Origin: Cubamyces lactineus
Taxonomy: Eukaryota > Basidiomycota > Agaricomycetes > Polyporales > Polyporaceae
Direction: 5' to 3'
NCBI GenBank assembly: GCA_022376465.1
Contig: JACDTU010000017.1
Span: 186,001 to 250,000, forward strand
DNA length: 64,000 bases
Shown here: one piece after another, positions 1 through 11,907 of the stretch
Position numbering within the stretch: the first letter of the stretch is position 1
Layout: each line of letters opens with the position of its first letter
Notes under the pieces: generated by a model
The model's database searches: none
What the model was told of the DNA's origin: nothing
Seen by the model: only the letters and a program-made list of their open reading frames with translations
Made by a program: the position numbers and the translations under genes

Positions 1-1088
1 GTCTGGGTGTAGTCCCACTCGGTGTAGTGCTGGATCGCGATGCTGTCCGTCTGGACGTCGAAGATCACACCGTACGTGACCTTGCCCGAGAGCGGGCGCG
101 CGAAGAAGCTCGTGCCCGTGCCCGTCGCGCCCTTGGGCGAGTAGATCTCCGAGATCGCCTGGTCGACGTTCGTGCCCTGGATCGTCTCGAGAATGTCGAG
201 CTCGCCGCACCCGCCGGGGCCGACGCCGCGGCAGTTGCACCCGTATTGCGCCGCGCGCACAATCTGCGCGTTAAGCGCCCAGATCGCGGGTACCTGCGAC
301 GCGTCCGATGAGGCGGGCATGTCGAACGTGAAGACGAAGAACTTGCTGCCTGCCCATCCGTGGTTCGCAGTGCCGCGCGAAAAGCCCGAGCAGGGGTTGC
401 TGTCCGAGCACTCCGCGGCGGTCATGATGTTGATCTCGTCCGTACCAGAAAGCGTGCCCTCCGCAATCTCCGCGTTGGGCGTAGGGACGGCAGACGTCCA
501 GTCGCCATTGGCGTAGGACTGGCTGGCACCAGCGCAAACTGCCAAGGACGGTTAGAATGAGGCGTGGTATGAGAAGAGTGTGTTAGAGACGTACTGGACC
601 ATTCGCCGCTGTTGTTAGTGCCACCCATGTTGTTCATGAAGACAAGGTTCGAGGGCTGCTTGCCAGCCTCCCACGAACTGACCTGCTTCCAGGTGGCGGA
701 CGTGGCGTTCGTCGGCTGGTAGACCGCGATGTTTGAGATGGTCATGGGTCCACGGAACACGACCGTCATTTCATCGTCAAACGGCGCGAGGTTACCTGCA
801 AGACGCGATGAGCCTACCCAAACCGCATGCAGACGGAGCGGTGAACGTACCGCTGATCTGCTTGGGCTGCGTGATGCAGAACGGATTCGCATCGCACGTG
901 GGGAAGTTACCGGGGATGATGTTGGTCACTTCGTTGTACTGGCCTGGACCGCCGACGTTCGTATACTTGAGCGCGCTGAGCGCCCCTTTCGTGGATGCCG
1001 CCACAAGGTTGTTCGGTGTCTGCTGCGCGCCGACATACGAGGCCGAGAGTAGTGCGGCGAGAGACACAAAGGTGGTAGAGAGGCGCAT
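1..1088 (-). CDS. TOS1-like cell-wall glycosyl hydrolase, C-terminus cut by window edge
   Basis: Predicted secreted wall protein of the YJL171C/Tos1 type, a GH16-like fold thought to act on cell-wall beta-glucan. The start at 1088 opens a signal peptide (MRLSTTFVSLAALLSASYVGA) and the N-terminal Tos1 domain follows. The C-terminal domain carries GCGELDILE, the E-x-D-x-x-E arrangement of GH16-like active sites, and a Cys-rich GCNCRGVGPGGCG stretch. Three exons, 1088-851, 795-595 and 538-1, are joined by two introns of 55 and 56 bases with good GT-AG ends and consistent phase. About 325 residues are visible and the reading frame is open at base 1, so the end of the protein is missing. Family assignment rests on recognised sequence character. 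Catalytic activity is inferred. Confidence 0.85.
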
Positions 1089-2903
1089 GTTGTCGTGTAG
1101 GACTCAGGAAGGTTAGATAACAGATAGCGAGCGGGATGTGATAGAGAGCGTAAGTGTAAGAACGAGTGTGGTGCCGAGGCTTCCGAAGGCTCAGGAGGAG
1201 AGAAACCGAGGGAAGGTCGAGCGAGCGAGTGAGGACTCGAGGTAGAGGAGGAGGTCGGAGGGAGGTCGGTGAACAAGATCAAGGGGCAGACCAACGCTTT
1301 TCTATCGCGCGCTCGGCTTGAAACGCAACCGTGAAGATGGAAGGACGAATCTCCATTCGCCCACGGCGGTAGTGGTGCAGCCATGAGCTCAAAATATCCC
1401 GGCATCAGAGATATGCCATATCCGGTAGGCGGCACAACGCTCCCAAACGCCCCTTGAACGCCCATAGGCCGCCAGGTCCGAGCGAGGGAGAGAAATGAGC
1501 AAAAGGTGCGGAGAGAGCAGTAGCGTTTACCAGGAACCATTCGTTGCGTCGGGAAGAACGGGTGTCGGACGTACGCGGTGGGGGAAGGCACGCCAATCGT
1601 GTTGGACAGGCAGAAAGAGATCGCACTCCGGAAATGACAACCTGACGGTCTCCGACTCCGGCTGGCATGGAAATCATGATGAACAGGTACACGCTTTTCA
1701 TAGCTCTCTCGTGGATGTTGCGAATCCATGAGTCCGTACTGTGCGGAAGAATTAAGCGACAACGAGCGGTAACATTGGGTCTGGGTCAAACACACTGACC
1801 CTTGTCTGTCTTGATGATTCGCATGAGGTACTCATGTCATACTGTACACATATGCGAGAGTAACACGTGTGTCCTCGTCCTACAGTCAAATACATGAGCA
1901 CATAAACACCGTAGGAGTGGCTTAAATGCGTACTGGAGGTTTGTGAGCTTTTGAGCAACTCCTATGGTAATGCATGGTATATGTCGAGGAATCAGCTGTG
2001 ATACCACCGTGCTTGGTTCGTAGCTTTGGGTGATTTCGTTGGCACTTTGGTGGGGGGCTTGTGAGCCCGAAAAACGCCGTTAACTGAGATGGCAGGGAGT
2101 CCGGAGAAATCAATATTAATGTTTACTGAATGAAGATGAGCCGTGGTTTTCATACCGCAATTCCACAGACAGCTGCTCAAGTCTGCATAATAACGACATT
2201 AGACAGACGGGATGATGGGTGTATGAGATTAAGTTGAGCTGTGAGGACTGTACTAGTACATCGTAACGGCGGTGTCCCAAGTCCATTCGATCGTATACTT
2301 GGTGAATGGGTGCCATAGGGTTAGGGTTAGCCCAATGCACCGACAAGAAAAAAAAGGCCCGCCCAGCCCGAGGGCCGAAGCGGGACAGGAAAATATTAGG
2401 ACGGTGCATGAGCCGGAGCCCATACAAACCGCAGGGTCCCCCTGAGGACAGGGTCGCCGTGCTATGAGAGGCCCCCACGGCCCACGAACCCAGGTACATG
2501 AAGGGGCTCGTGCCATCAAGGTAAGTATGAGGTGTTATCATGTCCGTCCGAGGCTTATATACCTGGACGTTGTGCGCACGGACCAGGCGCGATGTTTGTG
2601 GGGAGGCGGAATGGCGAGGACGAGTGAGGACGCAGCGCGGGTGAGGACGTTGAGAGAGACCGACGGGGCAAGGTGCGTTCGAACCTCCACCGTCGCAACT
2701 TCGAAGTAAACATATGCGCAATGTTTGATCCTCATGTTCTAGGAATGGGGTTCACACCGACACGGGAAGGCACAAATGAGATGCAAGCAGAAAAATACTA
2801 GCATTGTACAAGTGAATTACTCGTCTACTTGGTACCCTAGCCCCGCACTGCTCGTGCGTCGAGGCGCCACCACTCCCCGTGACTGTTCTGCACGATGGCA
2901 AGA
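1089..2903. other. Gene-free stretch between TOS1-like gene and CCT8
   Basis: About 1.8 kb. The part next to 1088 is CT-rich when read toward the TOS1-like gene and is probably its promoter and leader. Long minus-strand open frames here lack family resemblance. A 14-base telomere-like string (agggttagggttag) occurs near 2319-2332. No gene is supported. Confidence 0.5.
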
Positions 2904-5047
2904 TCAGTCCTCATCCCAGTTGCCCGACTGCTGCGGTATCTTCGGGCCACCCGCCGGCCTGCTCATGATGATGCTGTCCACGCTGAGCACCGATGTCGCG
3001 GCCTCTGTTGCAAGCTTGATCGCCCACTGCTTCGCGGCGAGCGAGTCGAGGATCTCGTTCTCCGTCGCAAGGAGCGTACCGTCCGTCTCCGCCTACACGG
3101 GCACAAACAGTCAGTCATTATACAAAACCGTAAGTTGGTGCTGAGATATACCTCGACGTCAACACCCCATGCTTCGCCACCGGGGCCTTCGTGCTTCGCC
3201 CACAATCGGCTGACAACCTCGTTGCCCTCACCACCCCCAAGCGCGTTCTCCGCAAGAGTACGGGGAACAACCTCCAATGCCTGAGCCCATCGCCTCACTG
3301 CGTGCTGCGAGAGACCCTTGAGCCCACTACCGTACACCTCCACGCGCCTCGCAAGCTCCAGCTCCGTCGCACCCGCGCCAGGCACAAGCCTAGGATCCTT
3401 CAACAGCGCCTTGATGACGTTCACACCATCGTCGACCGCACGCTCGAGGTCGTCCAGCCTGTTCTGCGTCGCGCCCCGGAGGACAATCGTCGCCGTGCGC
3501 GTCTTCTCCGAGCGCGCGTCCTGTGCGGACGGGTCGAAGTCGGGGTCGCCCTCGACGACCTGGCGGAGGACGGTAACGCGGTCGCCGCCGATCTCCGTCG
3601 TCTCGAACACGTCGACGAAGCCCGCCTCTTCGGGGGTGGGTGCGCCGAGCCGGGCGAGCGGGGTCGCGTTCACGACGCGGCAAAGCCGGCGGAGGTCGAA
3701 TTTGGAGAGGACCTTGAGCACGGCGATGTTCATGCGGTTGAGGTAGTGCAGCGCGAGCTCGCCCACGGACGAGCCGGCGATGATCACCTTCACTCCGGAG
3801 TCTGCGATCTCCTTGAAGATCTGTTGGTGTCTTAGTGAGTAGGTGTACGCTGAGATTGGAGGGCTGGGCGCTGAACCTTTTCTAGGTGCTGTTCTTCACC
3901 ACGGGTGAAGTTGAGCATCTCGTCGGCGTTCTTGATCAGGACGGTGCCCTTGGTCTCTGTTTGAGAGATATCGATGCCGCACGTGTACACCGCGACCTTC
4001 GCCTTCTTCACCTTCTTGATGATACCTGACATCGTTTCGAGTTGAGTCGTACATCCCACAACATGCGCATAGACCAAGAACGTACCTTCGGGCTCCTTGC
4101 CGAAGACCATTCCCCGGACGACCGTGCTGCCGGTAAGGTTCCCGCCCATGATTTTGACGACGCGCACGTTGTCAACGTTGAAGTTCTTCGGGTTGGGCGG
4201 CATGACCGTCAGTGCGGCCTCCGCGACGAGATCAGCGAGCTTGTCCTCGTAGCCGTACTGCTTGGACGCGATCGCAGGCTTCAGAGCCGTCGCGAGCGTC
4301 GCTTTCGTGGGTGGTGAGGGGAGGGAAGATGTTGACAGAGCTATTGCCGTTCAGTTGATATTAAGATGAGTATATTGTGGATAGGATGGAAGATGCCTAC
4401 TCTCGAGTTCCGCGAGAGCCTTCACGCTTGCGAGTTCGTAGCCCTTGATGATCTCACTGGGGTGCAGGCCCATGATCAGGAGCTGTTCTGCCTTCTTGAG
4501 CATCTCTCCAGCAAGGATAAGCACGCTGTTCGTCGAATCTCCCATCTAGTGATCGCACGCGCCGTACATTAGGTCGCGTATCGGTCCCTCGAACAGGCTG
4601 AGGACGTACCTCCGCCTCCTGCGCTTGGGACGCCATGACGAGCAGTTTCGCAGCCGGGTGCACGACTTCGATCTCGCGGATGATGGTCGCCGCATCGGAC
4701 GTCACGAAAAGCTTGCCCAGGTGGTTGATCACCAGTTTATTCCGGCCTGTGGTATAATGTGCACGCGCAGCATCGCATCCATTCGTCCATTTGTTCAGCA
4801 GAGATTCCACAAGGCAAGATATGTAGACGCACCGTTCGGCCCAAAACTTGTCCTGACGAGATCGGAGAGCTCCGCGACGGCCTGGATGTTCCTCAGGACG
4901 GCATCTTCGAGGCCTTGCAGATGCTGCAGCGCGCGTCCGGCGTACGCTTTTGAGTCTAGGTTCGTTCGTCGTTCGTTCGAGTGGACTAACCTTGTAGCCC
5001 TCCTTGAAGAGCTGAACATTTTGCGCTTTTGGTACTTTCAGAGACAT
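2904..5047 (-). CDS. CCT8: T-complex protein 1 subunit theta (CCT8)
   Basis: Subunit of the cytosolic TRiC/CCT ring chaperonin, which folds actin, tubulin and other clients using ATP. It begins MSLKVPKAQNVQLFKEGYK, continues after an intron with HLQGLEDAVLRNIQ, and contains SFGPNG, LFVTSDAATI, VDDGVN and VPGAGATE, all typical of group II chaperonins and closest to theta. It ends RPAGGPKIPQ...WDED. The first exons are 5047-4991, 4923-4833 and 4746-4610, and about eight exons make the full subunit. The nucleotide-binding signature usually written GDGT reads GDSTN here (near 4530), keeping the Asp. The gene is divergent from the Qng1 gene with a 589-base spacer. Confidence 0.93.
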
Positions 5048-5636
5048 GGCTTCTGCAATCCTAGGATAGTTTCAAGAAAGCAGAAGGAGGAGAACAGGAG
5101 AACGCGTACCGGGCGCTTGCTCGAACTACTCGAGAAACGTCGAATTCAGCGCTTGTGTTAGATCGCGGCTTGCTTTGGACTTACTCGTTCGTATACTTGC
5201 TACTTCGTTCTCCACTGTCGTCCGCTTGTGAACACTACGATTCATCCAGCCATTCTCTCGTAGATATGATTGCTACGCCTCAAATGCAGGATGAGTGCCT
5301 AAGAAGGCCGCATAGGCAGTACTGGCAGCCATAAGCATTCGCGCGTGTAAGTAATTCTTACTCCGTGTCACTATTCTATTCAAAGGCTTCAATAGAAGAG
5401 CTTATCTACGGAAACTAATCTAGATTGATCGCCCAAAGTCAAAGTCGAAAAAAGTGGTCCCCGGTGCATATACGCGCCTAGCACATTTCGACTTCCTACC
5501 TCCACGCGTTCGTCCTGCACGGCGCACGCGTGTGCGGCCACGAGTCTCCTCGTCATTGAACTCAACCTTATCATCGACTTGCCAAGAGGCAGCTCAATTT
5601 CCTCCCCGTAAAACTCTTTGTTGAACTGCCCCGGCC
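5048..5636. promoter_or_regulatory. Divergent promoter between CCT8 and Qng1
   Basis: A 589-base spacer separates the CCT8 start (-) from the Qng1 start (+), so it must carry both promoters. I see no obvious TATA box or conserved operator, and no credible coding sequence. Confidence 0.5.
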
Positions 5637-7301
5637 ATGACTGTGACCATCCTCTCCTCCTCTCCCGAGCAAGACCGCCATGACGCCATAGAGCTCAATG
5701 TGTCCAGCAAGAAGCGCAGCGCTCCCGCATCTCGCGAGACGTTTCCCGATGGTGTGAACCCTGTTTTAGAGACTTCTAAGTGGGCTCAGGAGGTGAGTAG
5801 ACCGCATACATGGTACCCGCCTGCACAGGGGCTCCATCTACAACGGTTCCTCGGACGGCATGGTCCCGGTGACGCCAAAGACGCGGCACCGTTACTACAT
5901 GATTTGGTGTTCGGGGCCGCGTCGCGTCGTTCTCGTTGGCGTCACGATTCCGTCCGCTTCTATCAAGACTGGACGCTGAACTTCATTTGTTCTCCAGGAG
6001 ATCGACATTGTGGGCATCAGCGAAAGTGGGGTCGCGTCCGCGGCCGAGTACATATACTCGCAAATGCAGCGGGAATCATACACCCCTCGCACCTGGCGCA
6101 CGCACCCGCTGCACCTCTGCCCAGCGGAACCATTTTCGTGGACGCACCCGTCGACGCGCGCGTGTCTCGACTGGATTTTCCTCATCTCCTCGCTGAACTT
6201 CAGCTTCTGGTCCGAGTTGGAAGGCCAACCTGGTCGGTACAGCGTCGAATGGCGCGAAGGCTGGGGGTCGGAGCGCAGGGTCGTGCACACGGGCTATTGG
6301 TCGCTTGTTGCGGCTGTTGACAGAGGTGGGCGCGCGCACTATGAAAGGCAAAATGTCAAACCAAGCTGAGCTAACTATAATCGGCCAATAGCGCTCGAGG
6401 AAGGCATCCCCATCACGGACCCAATGTTCTATGCGTCCGAGAGCGGTTGTCCGGACTCGCTCATCGAGCACGTCTTCCGCCGGGCTTCTCAGTCGGTCGA
6501 GAGTATCCCGTTGTTGCGGGAGCGCATAGCTATCCTCCGCGAGAACGGGGCGATTTTGTGCGAGGTACGCTGCGCGTTATCCTTTATTGGCTTCAACTGA
6601 CATGAGATTGCAGCGATTCGGTGGATCGTTTTACGGCTTTGTGGAGGCGTTTCAGGCACGCTACGCTGGCCGGGGCACCGCGCTGCAATTGGTCAAGATG
6701 GTTACGGACACCTTCCCATCGTTCCGCGACGAGGTGACCTACCAAGGACGGAGAGGTAATTCTTCCCTCACTCGCTGCCAGTCACCGCCTCGCTCACATT
6801 GCCGTAGTATACCTCTGGAAGCGTGCACAGATTTTGGTCGCAGAAACTTGGGCTGGGTTCTATCCGCCCTCCGCCGAAGAGCCTCATCCGCTTTTCCCGT
6901 CTGGCCCTGCGATCCACGAGCTCACGATGTTTGCGGACTATCGTGTCCCGCAGATCCTGCACCACCTCCGCATTCTTTCCTACCCGCCCACGCTCGTCAA
7001 GCTCCTCAAGTCGCATACCCCGCTTGCTCCAGGCAGCGCTGAAGAGCTGAGCGTCCGATCTGCGAGTATCGTCGCCGTCGAGCGCGTGCGCCAGGCCATC
7101 CTCGATCTCGCCTCCCGAGTAGGGAGTGATGAGGCGGGTGACCGCGTCGAGACGTCCAGAGAAGATTCTGTGAGCAGTGTGCTCATTGATTTCTACCTGT
7201 GGGACCTTGCGAAGCGTGCGGAGGGGTCTGCGGACGGCGTCCATGGCGTCGATACGGTGCCGATGTTGCCTATACATCGTACGCGGTCGATATGGTACTA
7301 G
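5637..7301 (+). CDS. Queuosine 5'-phosphate N-glycosylase/hydrolase (queuosine salvage protein)
   Basis: DUF2419/Qng1 family enzyme (human C9orf64/QNG1), which releases queuine from queuosine phosphate so that it can be re-inserted into tRNA. Family blocks are visible in order: FLISSLNFSFWSE, TGYWSLVAAVDR, ALEEGIPITDPMFYA, ERIAILRENGAILCE, RFGGSFYGF, FPSFRDEV, KRAQILVAETWAGF, MFADYRVPQILHH, and a C-terminal LIDFYLWDLAKR. Exon 1 is 5637-5792. The best join is to gagatcgac at 5998, making a 205-base first intron, long for this locus. Further short introns lie near 6329-6390, 6565-6612 and 6755-6805. The start is the only upstream ATG in frame. Function is from family knowledge. Confidence 0.9.
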
Positions 7302-10300
7302 AACTTGCACGAGCATTTCTTCTTGGTGCGCGTTACTACAAACACGGGATCTGCTCAAGGCTCATACCCTTCTAGGGTCGACCCATCGCCGAGCTCTATA
7401 GCGTTGTTGAATGACAATCGTGAACGAGCTCGGCCGTCGTTGTGCTGGATCGGTGAATGCCTTCTATAGCACACGACATAGGTTCAGGAGGGGGCGCATC
7501 GACCTCGACGCCCCCTCCGAACTTCCCTCGACCATTTGTGGTCCCGCTTGCGATGCGCATTCGCGCTACTAGGAAATATTGATCCTACATTGGCGATCTT
7601 GAAGACAGGGGGCACAACACGGATATCCATGTACTGGCCCCCCGACGAGTACATACTCGTCTGATGGGCTGGTGGCGAGGCGATCTTGCGCTCACGGGCG
7701 CTTATTGGGCTGTCTAAGGAAGGGGGACGATACTCGTCGTCAACCGAGACGGCGATCCCAAGTCCAGTGGTACCATAGGGTAGCATTGTGTGTATATGCC
7801 CCGTAGTCGGGGCCCAGAAGTACATCTTGCGTGTCTCCGCCGTTCGAAGAATGCGTTGTGCGTTTTCGGGATGCCCGGAGTAACCGTCGTCTCGTCGAGC
7901 ACATCGAGCGTGAGGCTGCATATGTGCGAAATGACACGCGCGAGCGGGATGGGACTGTCCTGATGTCTACCGACTCGCAGGCGGCTGCGTCGCGGCTGGA
8001 ACCCATCCGCGGAGCAGCTATACGCTGCATATATGCCGCCTGTACGCTGCCCGCCCTCTGTGGTGCAAAGACCCTTGGGGCGTATCGCGCCGGAGTCTCC
8101 TGGATCACGTTGGACATCGTGGAAAAGCACGTCTTCCAGCATCGTCCACGACGGTCCCGGCGTGGTCCCTCCGTAACATCTCGGGATGTGCCTCGAGAAT
8201 GGCAGCGGCACCTCTGACGATTGGTGGGGTAGTCGCACATTGCGATCTTCGACAAGAGGGAAGAGCTTACGCTACGCGCACCTAGTTGCCTCCTCGGGAG
8301 CGCGTAAACCTCCGAACGCATCCGTCGAGCCATCCTTCATCACGGTCATGCCTATCTGGCAGGACTGAAGAGGCACCGCAATTTCTGACGATGTTGCACA
8401 CACCACGGGGGAGTACCGCTTCGGTACGCCCCGGGTCGATATCATCGACAATCTCCAGTGGTTATCAATAACCTCGAGGAAGTGTGTTTTCTGGGCCAGC
8501 ATAGCCGCCATAGCGCTAGCCTCTTCCCAGACGTTGAGTGAGAGATTGCCACCATGCTCTCGTTTCGCGCGGCTTGTAGCTCCTTGCTGCTATGACGCCG
8601 TGATATAAATGAGGGTCCAGCGGCGAATCCCGGTCGTTGGATGACCGTGGACGTGTGTAAGTCCAGTGAGATTTGTCGCCTGTAGATCCACCGACCCGGC
8701 GTTTTGCACTTATCCGGCTTTCGCATGAGAGGAAGGGAGTATGCTCCGGCTGCTCGACAATTGCGAGCCTCCTATGAACGCCCCGAGACGAGATGTCGTG
8801 TGAAGTGAAGACCGTGCGCATACACAATCATCGTATTCCGCTCACTGTCGCCCGGAACCTCCGTGTTTAAGCGTGAGTGTCGCCACTCGTTGGGATCGCC
8901 CGGTGGAGCTTCGAACTGACCCAGGTGAGTGCGTAGCGATATACAAGTGGTCTCCAAGTCTGATTCTACTGCAGCTGCTCAGCGTAGTCCTGACGTGGTA
9001 GCTTGATGCGAACGATGTGCTGTCGGTGCCCAGTACAGCCCACAATGTTAGCCGCGATGTCGGAATCTGCGAGTGCTCCAGTGGAAGTCGGTCGTTGTCG
9101 CGTCGTTGTCGCGCTTAAGGCCCTGGTATATGTTGCGAATGCGGGTGCGTCTGTGCTTGACGGCAGTGCGCCTCCGGCGGTGGCGCGTAAGGACTCGGAG
9201 TGAGAAAACAAGGATACATAATCAGGAGTAGTTTAGGAAGGCGAAGCTGGAGGGCGCTTATCCTGCTGAACGCCTTGCTCGCGACCATCTCTGCATCGGC
9301 AGGTTGAACTGACCGCAACTCTTCTCTCTCCGTCTGCTGCACCTTGTCATGTTGTACGTTAACAAGCGTCACTTCCTTATCTATTGAAAGCGGAGTCGTC
9401 GCACAGCCAGTGTTCACCTGTTGTGTGTGCGCCTCAATTCTTGATATTCAAATGGTTCTTCCTGATCTTATTGTATAGTTGGCAGGTCCCAATATCCATT
9501 GTCCTGTTGGAACACAGGGCTATAACACCTCAACAACATGTAAGCAATCCCTGTGTCAGTATCTAAACATGCACACGTTACACGGGCGTACGAGGCGTCT
9601 CTGACAGCTACCTTGCAAGCCCCGTTTCCCCATGTTTTCTGTACAAGCAGTCGCATATGTTGTTGTGCACTGCTTAGCAGGGCCTTGTATGTATGATAAC
9701 TTTGAGATATTGCTGGTACAGAGGTCTCATGCCAGAATGAAAGCTCTCACACATGGAAGCTTTCATTCTTGTTTGAGAGCCCTGTTCCAGCAAGGATCTT
9801 ATAGACGTCGGGCGGATATATGCATGACCCCTCTACGCTCAGCCATTCTTCGGATGTCTCTCTTATTTTTCTTATAACCCGACTTTCTGCATCTGACGTG
9901 ACTGCTTGCCAGATGCACCATGAGGTGCCATGTCATGCATGTTGACGGTACTGTCGCCCGTCATGCGAGTTGCCGCGCGCTATGCACGCGCCGGTATTGC
10001 AACATGACGGACGTCTGTACATCGCTCCCGACGGGGCCCGAGATTGGCTGCCAATTTTGGTATTTTCCCGTCGTTGTAACCAGCAGCGTCGAGCCCACGG
10101 GCCTGTACTGGCCTCGGAGACGGCTCATATCCATGTTCGGCGTTCCCCTCTGATAGTAGATACAACTCCCTGACCTGCGTGAAGCTGATCGGTCCACGTT
10201 TGCATCAAGAAAGGTGCGGCATGACACTCAATCCTACTTCAAGTTCAAGTTCAAAAATAGCGTGTGGCAAGATGGCACTGATTGAGCGAGCCCAAGAAGG

Positions 10301-11051
10301 CTCAAGAGTACGCAAGAAGACCGCGAAGACCTTCGCGCTGCATAGATTGGGTTCAAGTTCGTCAAATCTGCTTTCAACTCTGCGACCCGTGCGACGAGCC
10401 CCAACATCGCGTCGTGCTACCGCAGCCCCTAACAAGTCGACTACTCACCGAGGAAGGCCAGCCTTTCTCTCCACGGTCGCGAAGCTCCGGTATGTGCTGT
10501 ATCGTCGTGTTTGTGTCGCCTCCTCAGGCTCGTAGGAGGCAACTATCTCGGTCCCTGGGCTCCTCAGAGAGATCTATTTGTTGTCACGGTGTTCGATGAC
10601 TCTCGGCGAACGTTTGGCGAAGCGCGCGCAAAACGCGTCCAAACTTCGCCGCATTTCCGAATACTCAAGAGCTTTCCTGCGCATTTTGCAGTTCTGATTC
10701 CGTCCAAGATCGATGGCGCTAGACAGAACCACAAGGCCAGTCAAGCGCACGTCGAGCAAGAGCGTGAACGTCCGCCAAGGCCCATGACGCGTCGCGGCAG
10801 GCAAGTAGTAGTAGTACAGAGCAAGCCGCGGAGCGCTCTGAGGGCGCTTCGTCTGTGCCCACGTACTGACAACACGTCGGGCATTGGTGTTTCTTCAGCC
10901 CAGGGCCTCGCGTAGTGCAAACCGACGCGGCAACGCACCCAGCAAACGGCAAACACCCTTGGATTCCCTGTCGCCCGCGTTCTGCGGTCCAACGCTGGCG
11001 TCTCGCGACTTGGACGCGCTGTCGATTTTAGCCACCACACACCGCTTCGCT
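7302..11051. other. Gene-poor stretch of 3.7 kb
   Basis: No gene can be supported. The best coding-like piece is minus strand 7484-7850, a Ser/Pro-rich frame ending in a basic tail, but I find no start exon, domain or paralogue for it. The stretch also holds the perfect hairpin described separately at 9734-9769. The final few hundred bases are presumably the promoter of the homeodomain-like gene. Confidence 0.45.
9734..9769. repeat. Perfect 12-bp inverted repeat with 12-base loop
   Basis: The left arm agaatgaaagct (9734-9745) and right arm agctttcattct (9758-9769) are exact reverse complements around ctcacacatgga. It lies in gene-free DNA. It could be a transposon footprint, a hairpin in a non-coding transcript, or chance. 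Confidence 0.6.
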
Positions 11052-11907
11052 ATGTCTACGACTCCTGGATCCTACAAGCGTCGCCCGCGCAACTCGCTCC
11101 CCAAAGATCTACGAAAGCGACGAAACGGTACGTCAATCGCCTTCTACGTTCCACTTCAGCCATCGCTCGCTTGAGCGATATCATTGACGCGTGGCTCTCT
11201 TCAGCACTCGTCAAGAATGGTCAGTTTCCGGACAAAGAGACCTACGAGGCGTTGTTGCGCGATATCCAACGCTACCCGGGGTGTGAATGGTACACACCGC
11301 ACGAACATTCCAATTGGCTGACGGAGAAGAAACGTGCTTGGGAGAAAACGCGTGGCCTTGTTGAGACGACATCAGGCCTTCCGAGCGGTGAGTGTCTTAC
11401 GACGCGTAGTGACTCCTCGTTCAGCGCGGGTTCGGGAACTGACGAGCCTACGTTTGATGTAGATGACGTACCAGAACAATCGGCCACGGACGACGCGCCT
11501 TTGCTACACACGGCTCCGTCTATATACGCTATGGAAAGCCAGCAGCCCCAGGGACAGTCCCAGACGAGCCTCAACACGACCTCAGTGAGTACCCTATCTA
11601 TGTCTACTCGGATACCGTCTCTTCAACTTCGATCTGTGCTCGACAGGCTGCTAGCGCGGACACCGAGGAACCGGGGACGCTTCTCTATTTGTACCCTCAG
11701 GTCTACCAGAACGAGCATGGCGAAGAATATTGTGCCTACCTTCCGGCCAACGCTGTCGATGCGGAGACGTTCGCAATGCCTTACATCCCGGGCCCGCTCC
11801 CCACTGAGGCTTCGGGCGTCCCGTTCGACGCATCCCATGTAGACGTTCCCGGAGGCACCGTGACCGTGATGGCATACTGGTCAGAGCAGGCGCACCTCCA
11901 TGGCTGA
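11052..11907 (+). CDS. Divergent homeodomain-like protein
   Basis: Predicted 253-residue nuclear protein. Exons 11052-11127, 11160-11584 and 11647-11907 join in phase across introns of 32 and 62 bases. After a basic N-terminus (YKRRPRNSLPKDLRKRRN) comes a segment with the spacing of a homeodomain: helix 1 (IDAWLSSALVKNGQFPD), helix 2 (KETYEALLRDIQRYPG) and a recognition-helix-like HEHSNWLTEKKRAW. The usual WFxN core reads WLTE, so the near-invariant Asn51 is replaced by Glu. The C-terminal half is acidic and Ser/Pro-rich, ending WSEQAHLHG. No partner homeodomain gene is seen alongside, so this is not evidence for a mating-type locus. The homeodomain link is inferred from pattern and is moderately sure. 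The gene model itself is well supported by frame. Confidence 0.65.

Noticed and set aside
926..1795. Minus-strand 289-codon open frame crossing the TOS1-like start
   Set aside because: It overlaps the signal-peptide exon out of frame and otherwise lies in CT-rich leader sequence. No family resemblance.
2319..2332. Telomere-like agggttagggttag
   Set aside because: Only about two repeat units. Too short to call an interstitial telomere or chromosome end.
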